From the NCBI RefSeq assembly GCF_963259705.1, contig NC_081847.1:88100485-88164484 (forward strand): 64,000 bases of DNA. Reading direction: 5' to 3'. Below are positions 47,450 through 57,966 of this stretch, piece after piece; position 1 is the stretch's first letter, and each line of letters starts with the position of its first letter. The notes beneath the pieces are model-generated. The model was not told where the DNA came from, searched no databases, and worked only from the letters and a program-made list of their open reading frames with translations. Made by a program: the position numbers and the translations under genes. The DNA is from Myotis daubentonii. Lineage: Eukaryota; Chordata; Mammalia; Chiroptera; Vespertilionidae.

Positions 47450-49060
47450 CTCTCCCACTAAACTCTCCACATGTCTACTGCAAATCTTAAAATTCTCTTT
47501 CTAACACCAATTTAATAGGTTAACTTAAAAAAATAGAAGCTCTCAGCTAAGAGCATGTCCATTTCCCTGAGACCAAACATACAAACCTATTTCATCAGCA
47601 ACCATTCTGTTCTCTCTCCTGCTTTGAACAAGGACAACTTGCTCCTATCCAAGGTCGACTTATTTCCTTCTGGGGAACATACACTGTTACTCTTATAATT
47701 CAACTTCACACTGTTATTAAATGCTCTCACTCTGTCCTATTAAAACAAATAAACAATAAAGCAAAAATCCCTCAATATCTCAACCCTTTTTAGTAATTGA
47801 CTCTCTTTCTTCCTTTTCACAACCACATTTCTCAAAACCCTCATCTATTCTCTATTTTTTAATTTCTCACTTTCTGTGCACTTCCAATCATTTTCAGTCT
47901 GGCTCTTTGCTTATGTAGCTCCCCAGTACCAACTATTTCCATGTCATTAAAGCCTGTAGATTTTTCCTAGTATTCATCTTACCTTACTTATAATAATATT
48001 CAAATTTCTTGATACTCCCTTGTAAATAAATTACCTCTCAGAGGATTCATTTATAAATATTCTCCAGATTTTTCCCCTACCTCTCTGAGTGTATTGACCA
48101 AACCTTCAAGTTTTTCTCTTCTGCCTACACCAACAAATCACAGCGTTCTTCAAGACTCAGCCTGAGTTCTCATATCTTCTCACCCAATGCTCTCTCCTTG
48201 GAAAAGCTCATTTGTAACTGTAGCTTTATTTACTGCTCTTTTTCAGAAGACTCATAGAGAAATACCTATTTTCATCCTAAACTTCTTTTCTTAGCTACAG
48301 ACCTGCATATCCAAATGCCAACTTGATTCTTTTTCAATAACTCATAGACATGTCAAAGTAGACAAGGTCACAACCAAACCTCCTGATCTTCCCTGAACCT
48401 GACTCTCTTCTAGCTTCCCATCAGAGTCACTGGCTCACCACAATTCCCGTCATTCAAAGCAGAAATGGAGGAGTCCTCATTGGCGTCTCTCACATCCTTC
48501 CTCACCCAGCTGTATGAGTTTCATCTCCTATAGATTTCTTTAATCTACCCAGACCTCTCCATCTTTTCATCATCGTGCTGGTCTAAGCTACCACCATCTT
48601 TTGCTTGACTAGTCTATAGCACACATTTTTTTTTTCATCTACTCTGGTTCCTCTCCAAGTCCCACAGTAATTACCATCTTCATTCCCTGATTAAAACTCT
48701 TGGATGACTTTCCACTGCATTCAGGATAGAGGCAGGATCCCTGCATGAACTTCCCCATAACTGTGGCCTCCTGCCCTGTCTGGTCTTACCCACATGCCAC
48801 TGCCATCTCTCAACAGGTCTCTGGCTTACCTCCAGCCCATGTGTTCACCAAGCTCTCTCACAGTCTGGAATGTGTATATGCCAGTCCCTTCTCCTACTTT
48901 GCTGAAATAGCTCCTGCTTATCCTTCAAATCTCAGCTCAAATGTCGCTTCTTTAGAGATTTTCATGACCATTTTGATTGAGTAAAATAGTTCTATTTTTC
49001 TTTGATCACTTACCAGAGAACTACATTTACAGACTACATCTGCCACTTGTCAAAGTCTTC
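47450..49060 (+). mobile_element. Long L2 ORF2/3' region, sense
   Basis: The best part is 48,110-49,030: CAGACCTGCATATCCAAATG, ACATGTCAAAGTAGACAAGG, CCTCCTGATCTTCCC, CTAAGCTACCACCATCTTTT, GTGGCCTCCTGCCCTGTCTG, TCAAATCTCAGCTCAAATGT. The part before 48,110 fits the upstream L2 order less clearly. No frame survives. Confidence 0.65.
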
Positions 49061-50704
49061 CAATCTCTCTCCACTCTTAAATGATTGATCACCCTGGCTT
49101 ATGGTAACACACACGCACATCCAAGAATCAGATCATTAATAACATCATTGTCAATATTTGTATATGTAATTTCAGTGGTGGTTCTAAGGAATTTTTTCCT
49201 TTTAATTTAAACCTTAACACTAATTCCCATTTATTAACTTATTATTCATCCTTATAATTAATGAAGAAGTATTTATTAGACTCTATTCCCTGCCAAAGTC
49301 TATAATATCTGACAACGTAAGATATTATAGAGTACATTGGTACTCTATAAAAACAGAAACAATATTTTAAAAATTGAACAAAGACATTGCTTCTATGTAC
49401 CTTAATAGTTATAATACATTATAGGCATTGGGTATTCCAATAGTTGAGACAAGTGCTTATTAAAAACTACAAACACAAACTAATAAAATATGAAGCCAAG
49501 CCATTATTGTCAGAACTAAAAATTATTTTCTTTGCCACCTCATATTTGCTAATAAAAGATATCCTCTGAGAAAATGTGAAAGAGATGATCAATGGGAAAG
49601 TTTCTCAAAATTCTAAGGAGAGATCAAGCTCTGGAAATAGAGGGCAGCATGAGCAGGATGCATAAGATAGATGAGAATTCTATACATGGTCCAATAAGGG
49701 CTGAAAATGACCCTTAATGAAAGGATAGCTAATCATAGAGTAAACGAGGAAGAGCTGCTCTATCTGAGCAGAATCCTAGGGATCTAGGGTTAGGGCTTCA
49801 ACATATGGATTTGGGGGGACACCACTCAGCCCATAACACAATATATGTCAGGGATTTTCTTTAACAAGGACCCTCTAACTCCTAAAAGTAAAAACATGAT
49901 GGGACTTTATATGGTAAATGCCTCAAATTAATCTCATTACTCTGCTATTACCTATAAATCAGAGGCCAGATGCCTTGAGACACCCACAGGTATATTTATA
50001 GGGGGAGCAGTCTGACAGAGTTGGGTGCTAAGGAACTTTATAAACTTGTATTAAGTTTCCTGAATTTACACTTCCGTCTGTGTTCATTATTATCTTTCTT
50101 CTTGGGAAATCACACGATGGCTATTTACACACGGTTTAAATACCCAGTTAGTTATTTCCTGTCCTTCATCCACATAACCAATTATTTCACTGCATGAAAT
50201 GCTTTCAGATTGCTAAACCAGTCAAGTCAGAGACATTTGCCAAGCTTGTTTATAAGTGAATTCTTTTTATATCAACATGGAGCAACAGTATTAGCAAAAA
50301 CCTTAAATGAAATGCTCCAGTAGTTTAGGCAGCTTGTGTTTATAAACTCAGACTTAAGAAACTGCTGCTTGAATTTAGTTACAAAATCTTAAAAGAGTTG
50401 AAAAACATTAAGCCAGCATAACTTTTATAAATTCACTTTCAAAATTGGACCCACAGTTTGTTGTTGTTTCCCCATTATTAGATAGAAAATACATAGTTGT
50501 TCATTTTAGGAAATTAGAAAAGAAAGAAGAAAAATTGAACTCACACCTCTCAATGCCAAGGATATTTCTGGGCAATGACAGAGGGGCGAGAGCCTGCGAT
50601 ACCAGTACGTCCTCTCCAGAGAAGCAGGTTTGTAAGGTATGTATGTTTCATGTGTTTTTAATGCTAATATTAAATAATATTCAAAATATATCAGGTTAAA
50701 AGCA
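49061..50704. other. Unassigned DNA
   Basis: No gene or repeat recognised. A short inverted repeat around GATATTATAGA occurs near 49,304-49,332. Confidence 0.35.
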
Positions 50705-51735
50705 ATATGCATCCACTCCTAAGTATTTGTCCAAGGGAAATAAAAACTGTTGTTTCTACAAAAACCTATCCATGGAATATTTGTAGCAGCTCTGTTCTTC
50801 ATAGCCAAAGCTGGACATAACCCAGATGCCCCTCAACTCGGAAATGGATAAACTGTGGTACAGCCATACAATAAAATACTATTTAGCAATAAAAAGAAAC
50901 AAACTGCCAAGATGTACAGCATGGATGAATCTCAAATACATATTGTGAAGTGAAACAAGTCAGACTGAAAAGGTTACATGCTGTGATTCCATTTATATGA
51001 CACTAGAGGCCTAGTGCACGAAATTTGTGCCAAGGGGGCGGGGGTGTCCCTCAGTCCAGCCTGAACCCTCTCTCATCTGGGATCCCTCAAGGGATGTCTG
51101 ACTGCCCGTTTAGGCTCAATCCCACCTAAACGGGCAGTCGGACATCCCTCTCACAATCCTGGACTGCTGGCTCCCAACTGCTCGCCTGCCTGCCTGCCTG
51201 ATTGCCCCTAACCGCTTCTGCCTGCCAGCCTGATCACCTCCTAACCACTCCCCTGCCAGCCTGATCGACGCATAACTGCTCCCCTGCTGGCCCAATTGCC
51301 CCTAACTGCCCTCCCCTGCAGGCCTGTTCCCCCCAACTGCCCTCCCCTGCAGGCCTGGTCCCTCCCAACTGCCCTCCCCTGCAGGCCTGGTCCCTCCCAA
51401 CTGCCCTCCCCTGCTGGCCATCTTTTGGTGGCCATGTTGTGCCACATGGGGGCAGCCATCTTGTGTGTTGGAGTGATGGTCAATTTGCATATTACCTCTT
51501 TATTATATAGGATTCTGGAAAAGGCAAAGCAATAGGGAGAAAAACAGATTAGTGAGCACTAGAACTTAATGGTAGAGGGAAGACTTGACCACAAGACATA
51601 GCATGTGGGAATAATTTTTAGGGAGCGGAGTGATTAAATTGTTCTGAACTTTGATTATGTTTCCGTGACTCTATGCATTGCTCAAACTCATGGATGTGCA
51701 CATCAAAAAGAGTACATTTTACCATGAATAAATTA
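50705..51735 (+). mobile_element. L1 3' portion split by a Helitron
   Basis: Left part 50,705-51,002 reads ATCCATGGAATATTTGTAGC, CAGATGCCCCTCAACTCGG, AATAAAATACTATTTAGCAA and GATGAATCTCAAATACATAT. The right part resumes at 51,513 with TTCTGGAAAAGGCAAAGCAA and ends near TACATTTTACCATGAATAAA. Joining TATATGACA to TTCTGG gives uninterrupted L1 sequence, so the Helitron came later. Confidence 0.85.
51003..51512 (-). mobile_element. Non-autonomous Helitron inside an L1, antisense
   Basis: Plus-strand left end CTAGAGGCCTAGTGCACGAA; right end GTCAATTTGCATATTACC then TTTATTATATAGGA. It contains a perfect stem (GACTGCCCGTTTAGG with CCTAAACGGGCAGTC, within 51,082-51,141), a 31-32-bp tandem array (51,304-51,419) and CAGCCATCTTGTG near its 5' end. 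Octamer at 51,483-51,490. It sits between A and T with no target duplication. Confidence 0.95.
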
Positions 51736-52163
51736 AATATAGATCTAAAACATATTTGCACAAGGGTGTGTATTACAGGCCTGTCTTTGTATTTTGTTTA
51801 TATATGTGTGATATCTGTACTGTATATCATAAAATTCACACAATGATGCATGCTTATACATGCATATAAACCATTCCTGGCAGTGTACAAGGAACTGTTC
51901 AGTGTGGTCGCCCCTAAGGATAAATGTTAGGGGTCCCATGGTGGAAGGGGCTCTTGATTTTCATTGTACATATTCTTACACAGTTTACCATATCACTATA
52001 GCACTTTTCAATAAAAAAAAACAAACACTAATCTAGTTTTACATCCCACATGAGTGAAATCATGTATTTATTGACTTTTTCCATCTGATTTATTAACCAA
52101 TGCCACCCTGATAAATGTAATAAAATAAAATATTGCATAAAAACACTAATCTATAAGAATATA
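51736..52163. other. Unassigned DNA
   Basis: Nothing recognised. A poly-A run lies near 52,014-52,022. Confidence 0.35.
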
Positions 52164-52282
52164 CAGGGGTAGGCAAAGGTAGGTTTATAGTTAGCCATAT
52201 GGAGAATAATACAATAATTAATAATACAAAATAAACTGTGTTTTGTGAACTCACAGCTGTCAAGCTACTTTGCCCACCCCTG
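52164..52282. mobile_element. Short hAT-type MITE
   Basis: Inverted termini CAGGGGTAGGCAAAGGTAGG and CTACTTTGCCCACCCCTG bound a 119-bp AT-rich core. The CAGGGGTGGGCAA ends are shared with the hAT element at 60.9 kb. The 8-bp flanks (AGAATATA and TCTAAACA) do not match, so the target duplication has decayed or is absent. Confidence 0.82.
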
Positions 52283-52955
52283 TCTAAACATTTGGTGTTG
52301 CAATTTTGGAGCCTTGTTCAGTACATTTTCCTTTCTGGCTAGACAAACTAAATATCCTCTTTCCTTGAGTCATGGTGTAATTAGGTTGTGGAAAGGTTCT
52401 GTAAGTTACTCAGCGATGAAAGCTGTCTGAACACTGGGCTTGCACGCTCTCCCTATTCCACGGGAGAGTCTAACAATGACTCCCTGGTGAGCAGTACCAG
52501 CCAAAAATCAATGAGGGAGGAGCAGCAGGCTGCTCCCGGGTGGAAACTGCCTTGGTTCCATCAATAGCAGGCAGCACAACATTGGGAAGTCAAAAAGACT
52601 CAGACCACTTCGTGCAGCATGGTCACCAGCTAAAACTTTATACAAGGAGGTCTATTAAACTCTCCATTTAAACTGTCAATGCACATATTTCAGATGTAGA
52701 ATTAACTTGTCATCAAGAAAGCTTTAAGCAGCTGCTGTGCAGCAGGGCTTTCCGACATCTCAGGTGACTGGACACAGACATGGCCTGGTCCTCCAGGGTT
52801 ATTCGGGATGCAAGGAAACAGCGACTTGCCTCCCCAGTGATGCGTCTCAGACAGCCAACAAGCTTAATCATGTTTGGAGAAGAAAGTTCTAGAACAGTAC
52901 TAAATAAAAAGTAACGAAGATTTTTTTTTTTTAATCTACATGTCTGTAGTATGTA
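52283..52955. other. Unassigned, GC-moderate, repeat-free DNA
   Basis: About 650 bp of balanced composition and no transposon signature, unlike its AT-rich neighbours. No coding frame is seen. A candidate for conserved non-coding sequence. Confidence 0.3.
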
Positions 52956-53153
52956 TCTATATATATAAAAGGCTAATATGCAAACTGTCCCCTTGGGAGT
53001 TCAACCCGGAGACCGGGAGTTCAATCAATCTCTCTGATGTGCACTGACCACCAGGGGGCAGCACAGAGCGAAGGAAGGCCCCTGATCGGCCCTGATCGCT
53101 GGCCAGGCCTAGGGACCCTACCCATGCATGAATTTCATGCACCGGGCCTCTAG
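52956..53153 (+). mobile_element. Non-autonomous Helitron
   Basis: Starts TCTATATATATAAAAGGCTA, with GTGCACTGACCACCAGGGGG, GATCGCTGGCCAGGCCTAGG, and ends GCATGAATTTCATGCACC, GGGCCTCTAG. Host bases A and T. Its octamer carries one change (ATGCAAAC). It has the same architecture as 56,080-56,293. Confidence 0.95.
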
Positions 53154-53619
53154 TATATGAATGACTATGTATTTCCAGGTGTTCTATGCTCCCTTGATTA
53201 TTTAATAGGGAAGTTTCTATTTTATTCTGCCTATCTTTCCGTAAAGGGAGACTGTGTTGATATAGTAAGTAGGTGGGAAAACAGCTGAGTTACCCAGTGT
53301 TAAAATGGAGCTACTGTTGTGCAGGAACACATCTGGATATCATCCTAGAAGCTAAGAATTTTGCTAGTTGGAACATGATGCTCAAAACTCGGAATTTGTT
53401 GTTGTTGTTGTTAATTTTATTTGTTTATTTTAACCTTTAATTGAGAAGCTTAATTCTCATACAGAAGAGTACATGAAATATAAATGAAGAGCTTCATATT
53501 ACCAGAATTTATCAGATTATTTGTGCTGCAAATAGTTTTCCAAATATTTGCCTATTTCAAGTTTACAAGATAGTCTTCAATGTCTGCTTTTGGAAGCACT
53601 ATAGTTTTAATTTTATGCT
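53154..53619. other. Unassigned AT-rich DNA
   Basis: Contains (GTT)n at about 53,398-53,412. The segment before the L1 may include a weak L1 continuation that I cannot prove. Confidence 0.3.
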
Positions 53620-54435
53620 GAAGGTTATCAAGTTTATGGACTTAGAATTGCTCATAGTAGTTCATAGTATGCCTTTATTATTTTAATGTACATGAGATCT
53701 GTAAAGATATCCCTTCTTTTATTTTTGATATTAGTAATTTGTGTTCTCTCTTTCATTAGTTTGGCTAGAGGTTTATCAATTTTATGGATCTTTTCAGAGA
53801 ACTAGCTTTTGCCTTTATTGATTTTATTGATTTATATACTTATTTCTTGTTTTCAATTTCTGTTCCAGTTGATTTCTGTTCCAATTCTTATTACTCTTTT
53901 TTTTTTTTCTGCTTACTTGGGATTTAATTTGCTCTCTTTTTTCTAGTTTTTAAGGTGTAATCTTAGGTTATTAACTTTATATTTTTCTTCTAATATATTC
54001 ATGTATTGCTATAAATTTCCTTCAAAGCATTGCCATCATCAAATCCCAAAAATACTGATAAGTTGTTTTCTTTTCATTTGGTTCAAAATAATTTTTTAAA
54101 TCTCTTGAGATTTTTTTCTTTGATTCATGTATTATTTAAACGTGTGTTATTTAACCTCCATGTATTTTTTTTATTTTCCATCTATCTTTCTAGTTTAATT
54201 CTATTGTTGCCTGAGAATAGATATTACACGGTTTCTATTCTTTTAAATTTGGTAAAGTGTGTTATATGGCCCAGAATGTGATCTACTTTGTTGAATGTTC
54301 CATGTGAACTTGAGAAGAATGTATATTCTGCTGTTGTTGAATAGTCTACAAAAGTCCATTATACCCAGTTGATTGACGGAACTAATTTAATATTGTATGT
54401 CAACTGTAATTGAAAAATAAAAATTATTTTAAAGT
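53620..54435 (-). mobile_element. L1 ORF2 fragment, antisense, with sense 3' tail
   Basis: Antisense reverse-transcriptase region: TTTGGCTAGAGGTTTATCAA, CAGAGAACTAGCTTTTGCC, TGTATTGCTATAAATTTCC, GAATGTGATCTACTTTGTTG, GAGAAGAATGTATATTCTGC. From about 54,378 the strand flips: AATATTGTATGTCAACTGTA then ATTGAAAAATAAAA is the sense end of an old L1 3' UTR. This layout suits a twin-priming inversion. Confidence 0.7.
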
Positions 54436-54710
54436 CAAAAATGTTTATTGGTCAAAGATAATAAGAAGGCTGGTCTAAACAAGAGTTGGGAAACTAGAGC
54501 ACCTCTTGACCAGAGATACTGCAAAATCCCAATGCAAAGGGTGCAAATAGAGAGAGAGAGAGAAAGAACTTGGGGTGGTTTTGCAATCAGTCCATCACCT
54601 ACTCAATGCAATAGCTATGAAAGAGGTCAGAATGGTTCATTTTTAGTCACATTACATGTTTCCTTCTCCTTTATCCTTACACAATGTAATTATATCTGAA
54701 TTATCCATTA

Positions 54711-54860
54711 TTAGAGGAAATTACCAGAATATACAAGACAATAGGCAAAAGAAGATGAAGTAATCTCAAATCTACTAGTATGTTTCATACAAAATAAACT
54801 CTGGGAATGATCCTCTATCATTCCTGGTACATAACATTTAATTTGGAATTCATCAGTTAC
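54711..54860. repeat. Copy A of a diverged local duplication
   Basis: Shares order and sequence with 56,341-56,477: TTAGAGGAAAT, ACAATAGGCAAA/AAAATAGGCAAA, TACAAAATAAACTCTGGGAA, ATTTAATTTGGAATTCATCA. I judge similarity at about three quarters by eye. The family is not known to me. Confidence 0.6.
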
Positions 54861-55015
54861 AATGAGATTACCCAGTGCTGCCTAAGGTTTGGCCTGGACT
54901 AGCTATTGTGTTTCCTGGGAACCATGCCAAAAACTCAACTATATATGAAGCCCCAGAGTATGAAGGTATCATTCTAGAACTTCTGTTTCAGGATAAGGTC
55001 AAAGAACTGGGCAGA

Positions 55016-55243
55016 GCCCTAGCCGATTTGGCTCACTGGATAGAGCATCAGCCTGGGGACTGAAGGGTCCCAGGTTCGATTCCGGTCAAGGGCATGTACC
55101 TTGGTTGCGGGCACATCCCTAGTAGCGGGTGTGCAGGAGGCAGCTTATCGATGTTTCTCTCTTATTGATGTTTCAACTCTCTATCCCTCTCCCTTCCTGT
55201 CTTTAAAACATCAATAAAATATATTTAAAAAAAAAAAAAAAAG
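55016..55243 (+). mobile_element. Ves SINE, sense, with perfect target duplication
   Basis: Best-preserved Ves head here: GCCCTAGCCGATTTGGCTCA, GGATAGAGCATCAGCC, GGTTCGATTCCGGTCAAGGG, then AGGAGGCAGCTTATCGATG and a poly-A tail. AAAGAACTGGGCAGA is exact at 55,001-55,015 and 55,244-55,258. Confidence 0.96.
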
Positions 55244-55258
55244 AAAGAACTGGGCAGA

Positions 55259-56079
55259 ATCCCTGCCCTTAAACTGCCCTAAGAGTCCCTTGCCTTTGCT
55301 GTAACATGATCTTCACAAGACTTTGGCCTCTGCGTCTCTAATGACCTTTAAATTACTGGTTGTGGGTCAGCCATTCAGGGATTTGTCTAAACCCTTCTTA
55401 ACCCACTTAAACTTTTAGCCAGTAGAATCTTCCGGGAATATCAGGTTTCAGAAGTTTTTTGAGAGTTCCCAACCCTCCAGCCTTAATTACGGTTCTGCGA
55501 TAGAAAAGTATTTGGCACTTACGGTTTTCAAATCCACTTACAGAAAAGACTGCAGTTCTGTGGCTTCTGTTAAAGGCAAAAAAAGAGAAAAAAAATGTGT
55601 GTATCTCTGTCTTTATGTCTGTTTGCCTACCAGCTTTTCTATATTCTAAGATGAATTAAGAATAATATAATTTCTTCATTAATATTATTTATTTGCTTTA
55701 CTTGTTTACACATTCAGTACTCTAATACAGTTGGTGAAACTTTCTTTTCTCCAGCTATAAAAGAGCAAAATTGCTCGTCACTTGGGTTTTCCCCATGTTC
55801 CCTCAGCTCTGGTGCATGAAAATAGTGAAGCAAGTTACCCATTTTATAATTATATTTTTATTCCTCTTTTAGATTTATTTTCAATTTTTCTCCTATTGGA
55901 AAAAACTCATAACCTCCTTACTTCCTGTGGGAGTTAATGGCTGCTGAGGATAATAACCAGCATAATACTGTAAAGTATAATAATATCTCTACAATTCCCA
56001 GAAAGAAACAATTTGATAGTCAAGAGTTTGAGCTCTGGAATTTAAATGAAAAAAAAAAAATTAAACAAAAATAAAAACA
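55259..56079. other. Unassigned AT-rich DNA
   Basis: No gene or repeat recognised. A poly-A tract precedes the Helitron at about 56,049-56,060. Confidence 0.35.
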
Positions 56080-56293
56080 TCTATATATATAAATGCCTAA
56101 TATGCAAATTGTTCCCCTCAGAGTTCAACAGGGAGACTGATCCCTCGCTATGACATACACTGACCAACAGGGGGCGGCGCAGAATGAAGGGAGAGCCCAG
56201 CTGGCAGCCGGAAGGAAGGCCCCGATCGTCCCTGATCATTGGCTAGGCCTAGGGACCCTACCTGTGCACAAATTTTGTGCACTGGGCCTCTAG
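56080..56293 (+). mobile_element. Non-autonomous Helitron
   Basis: Starts TCTATATATATAAATGCCTA with a perfect octamer at 56,102-56,109, then CTCGCTATGACATACACTGA, CCAACAGGGGGCGGCGC, and ends GTGCACAAATTTTGTGCAC, TGGGCCTCTAG. Host bases A and T. Confidence 0.95.
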
Positions 56294-56340
56294 TATAATA
56301 TGATCCTATGTGACTTATACCTATTATTAAGTATAATGTA

Positions 56341-56477
56341 TTAGAGGAAATGATGTAGAAGAAAATAGGCAAAGAAGCAAGACGAAGTCATCTCAAGCCA
56401 AGATTTCTTACAAAATAAACTCTAGGAATGATCTCTCTTTCCTGTTAATAATATTTAGCTTGGAATTTATTAGTCAG
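56341..56477. repeat. Copy B of a diverged local duplication
   Basis: Partner of 54,711-54,860 in the same orientation, starting 47 bp after a Helitron. Shared text includes TACAAAATAAACTCTAGGAA and ATATTTAGCTTGGAATTTAT. Confidence 0.6.
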
Positions 56478-56770
56478 CATGTTTTTGTTTTGGACTCTAC
56501 ATCATCCAACTTTTGTTTTAAGGATGTCAACTCCCCTTATTCCACAGCTAAATGTTTACTTTCATGCAGTAGAGTATGGAATTCATTATGGAAATTTCAA
56601 TCCTAAATCTTTCTGTCTGAAACTGTTTCAAGTTCAGACTTTATAGTTTCCTTCAAATATTTTTCTAAAGTTCTACTTATTAATTTCCTAAATTGCCTCT
56701 CAAGTTAAACATTCTGTAATGAAATGTCAAAATGTTTATTCTCCTCCAAAACATATTATAATTCTAAAAA

Positions 56771-56773
<3 letters not shown>

Positions 56774-56812
<39 letters not shown>
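56774..56812. repeat. (TA)n microsatellite, left part
   Basis: About 19 TA units up to the Helitron start. With 57,912-57,966 it forms one microsatellite split by the Helitron. Confidence 0.95.
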
Positions 56813-56819
<7 letters not shown>

Positions 56820-57910
56820 TAATAAAAGAGAAAAATGGTAATTGGCGTACGGCGATACCCTTTTCATTGGCTAATCAGGGCTATATGCAAATTAACTGCC
56901 AACTAATATTGGCAGTTAACTGCCAACAAGATGGCGGTTAATTTGCATATGTAGGCACAATGCAGGGAGGCGAAAGGGAAAGCAGGAAGAAGCCCCCTGC
57001 CACTGACAGTGATCAGAAACCCAGGGGGGAGCTAAGAGCTGGGGGGCAGGGCAAAGGCGGCCCTGGGGCCGCCTTTGCCCTGCCCCCAAGCCATGATCGG
57101 AGAATCAGGTGCCTTTTCCACCCTGGCCAGTGATAGCAGGAAGTAGGGGTGGAACCAGCGATGGGAGCTGGGCACGGTCGAAGCTGGCAGTCCCAGGAGA
57201 TAGGGGTCCCTTGCCTGGGCCTAAAGCGGAGCCCATGATCTCGGGGCCGCTGCAGCTGCGGGTCCCTGCTGCCCGGGCCGGACGCCTAGGCCAGAGGCGT
57301 TAGGCCTGGGCAGGGGTGGAGCCTGCAACCGCGGGGAGCTGGGGGTCCCCTGCCCAGGCCTGACACCTCTGCCGGAGGCCTCAGGCCTGGTCAAGGGGCC
57401 AATCCGGTGATTGGTGATCGGAGGGTCAACTCCTCTGGCCGAGGCATCAGGCCTGGGCGGGGGCCAGAGCCAGTGATCGGGGGGAGATGGGGGTCCCCTG
57501 TCCAAGCCTGACACCTCTGGTAGAGGCGTCAGGCCTGGGCAAGGGGCCAATCAGGCGATCGGAGGGTGATGGGGGTCTACACCTCTGGCGGAGGCGTCAG
57601 GCCTGGGCAAGGGGCAGAGCCAGCAATCGGAGGGGTCTGGGGGTCCCCTGCCCAGGCCTGACGCCTGGGCCAGAGGCATCAGGCCTGGGCTGGGGGCAGA
57701 ACCAGTGATGGGGGGAAATGAGGGTCCCCTGCCCAGGCCTGACGCCTCTGGCCCAGGCGTCAGACTGGGCAAGGGGCTGATCCTGCGATTGGAAGGTGAT
57801 GGGGGTCAATGCCTGAGGGCTCCCAGTATGTGAGAGGGGGCAGGCTGGGCTGAGGGACACTCCCCCCCACACACACACCCAGTGCACGAATTTCGTGCAC
57901 TGGGCCCCTA

Positions 57911-57911
<1 letters not shown>
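56813..57911 (+). mobile_element. Large non-autonomous Helitron in a TA microsatellite
   Basis: The first bases are TATACACTAATAAAAGAG where TCTACACTAA is expected, so position 2 is changed. It has inverted octamers (56,885-56,892 and 56,941-56,948) around CAACAAGATGGCGG. A perfect hairpin of 21-bp arms and a 4-base loop lies at 57,042-57,087. A GC-rich array of roughly 75-82-bp units (57,180-57,790) is built on GGCCTGGGCAGGGG and GGGTCCCCTGCCCAGGCC. Ends GTGCACGAATTTCGTGCAC, TGGGCCCCTAG. Frames across the array are compositional artefacts. Confidence 0.92.
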
Positions 57912-57965
<54 letters not shown>

Positions 57966-57966
57966 T
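57912..57966. repeat. (TA)n microsatellite, right part
   Basis: About 24 TA units directly after the Helitron CTAG, then ATATGTAT. Confidence 0.95.

Noticed and set aside
51304..51419. Regular 31-32-bp repeats resembling a CRISPR array
   Set aside because: No unique spacers: whole units are near-identical and contiguous, inside a eukaryotic Helitron. It is a minisatellite.
55016..55100. tRNA-like sequence with A and B box character
   Set aside because: It is the head of a Ves SINE, followed by the SINE body, poly-A and a target duplication, so it is not a tRNA gene.
57221..57962. Several overlapping 70-120-codon frames on both strands
   Set aside because: All fall in the Helitron tandem array, and one runs into a TA microsatellite (Tyr-Ile repeats). 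Not genes.
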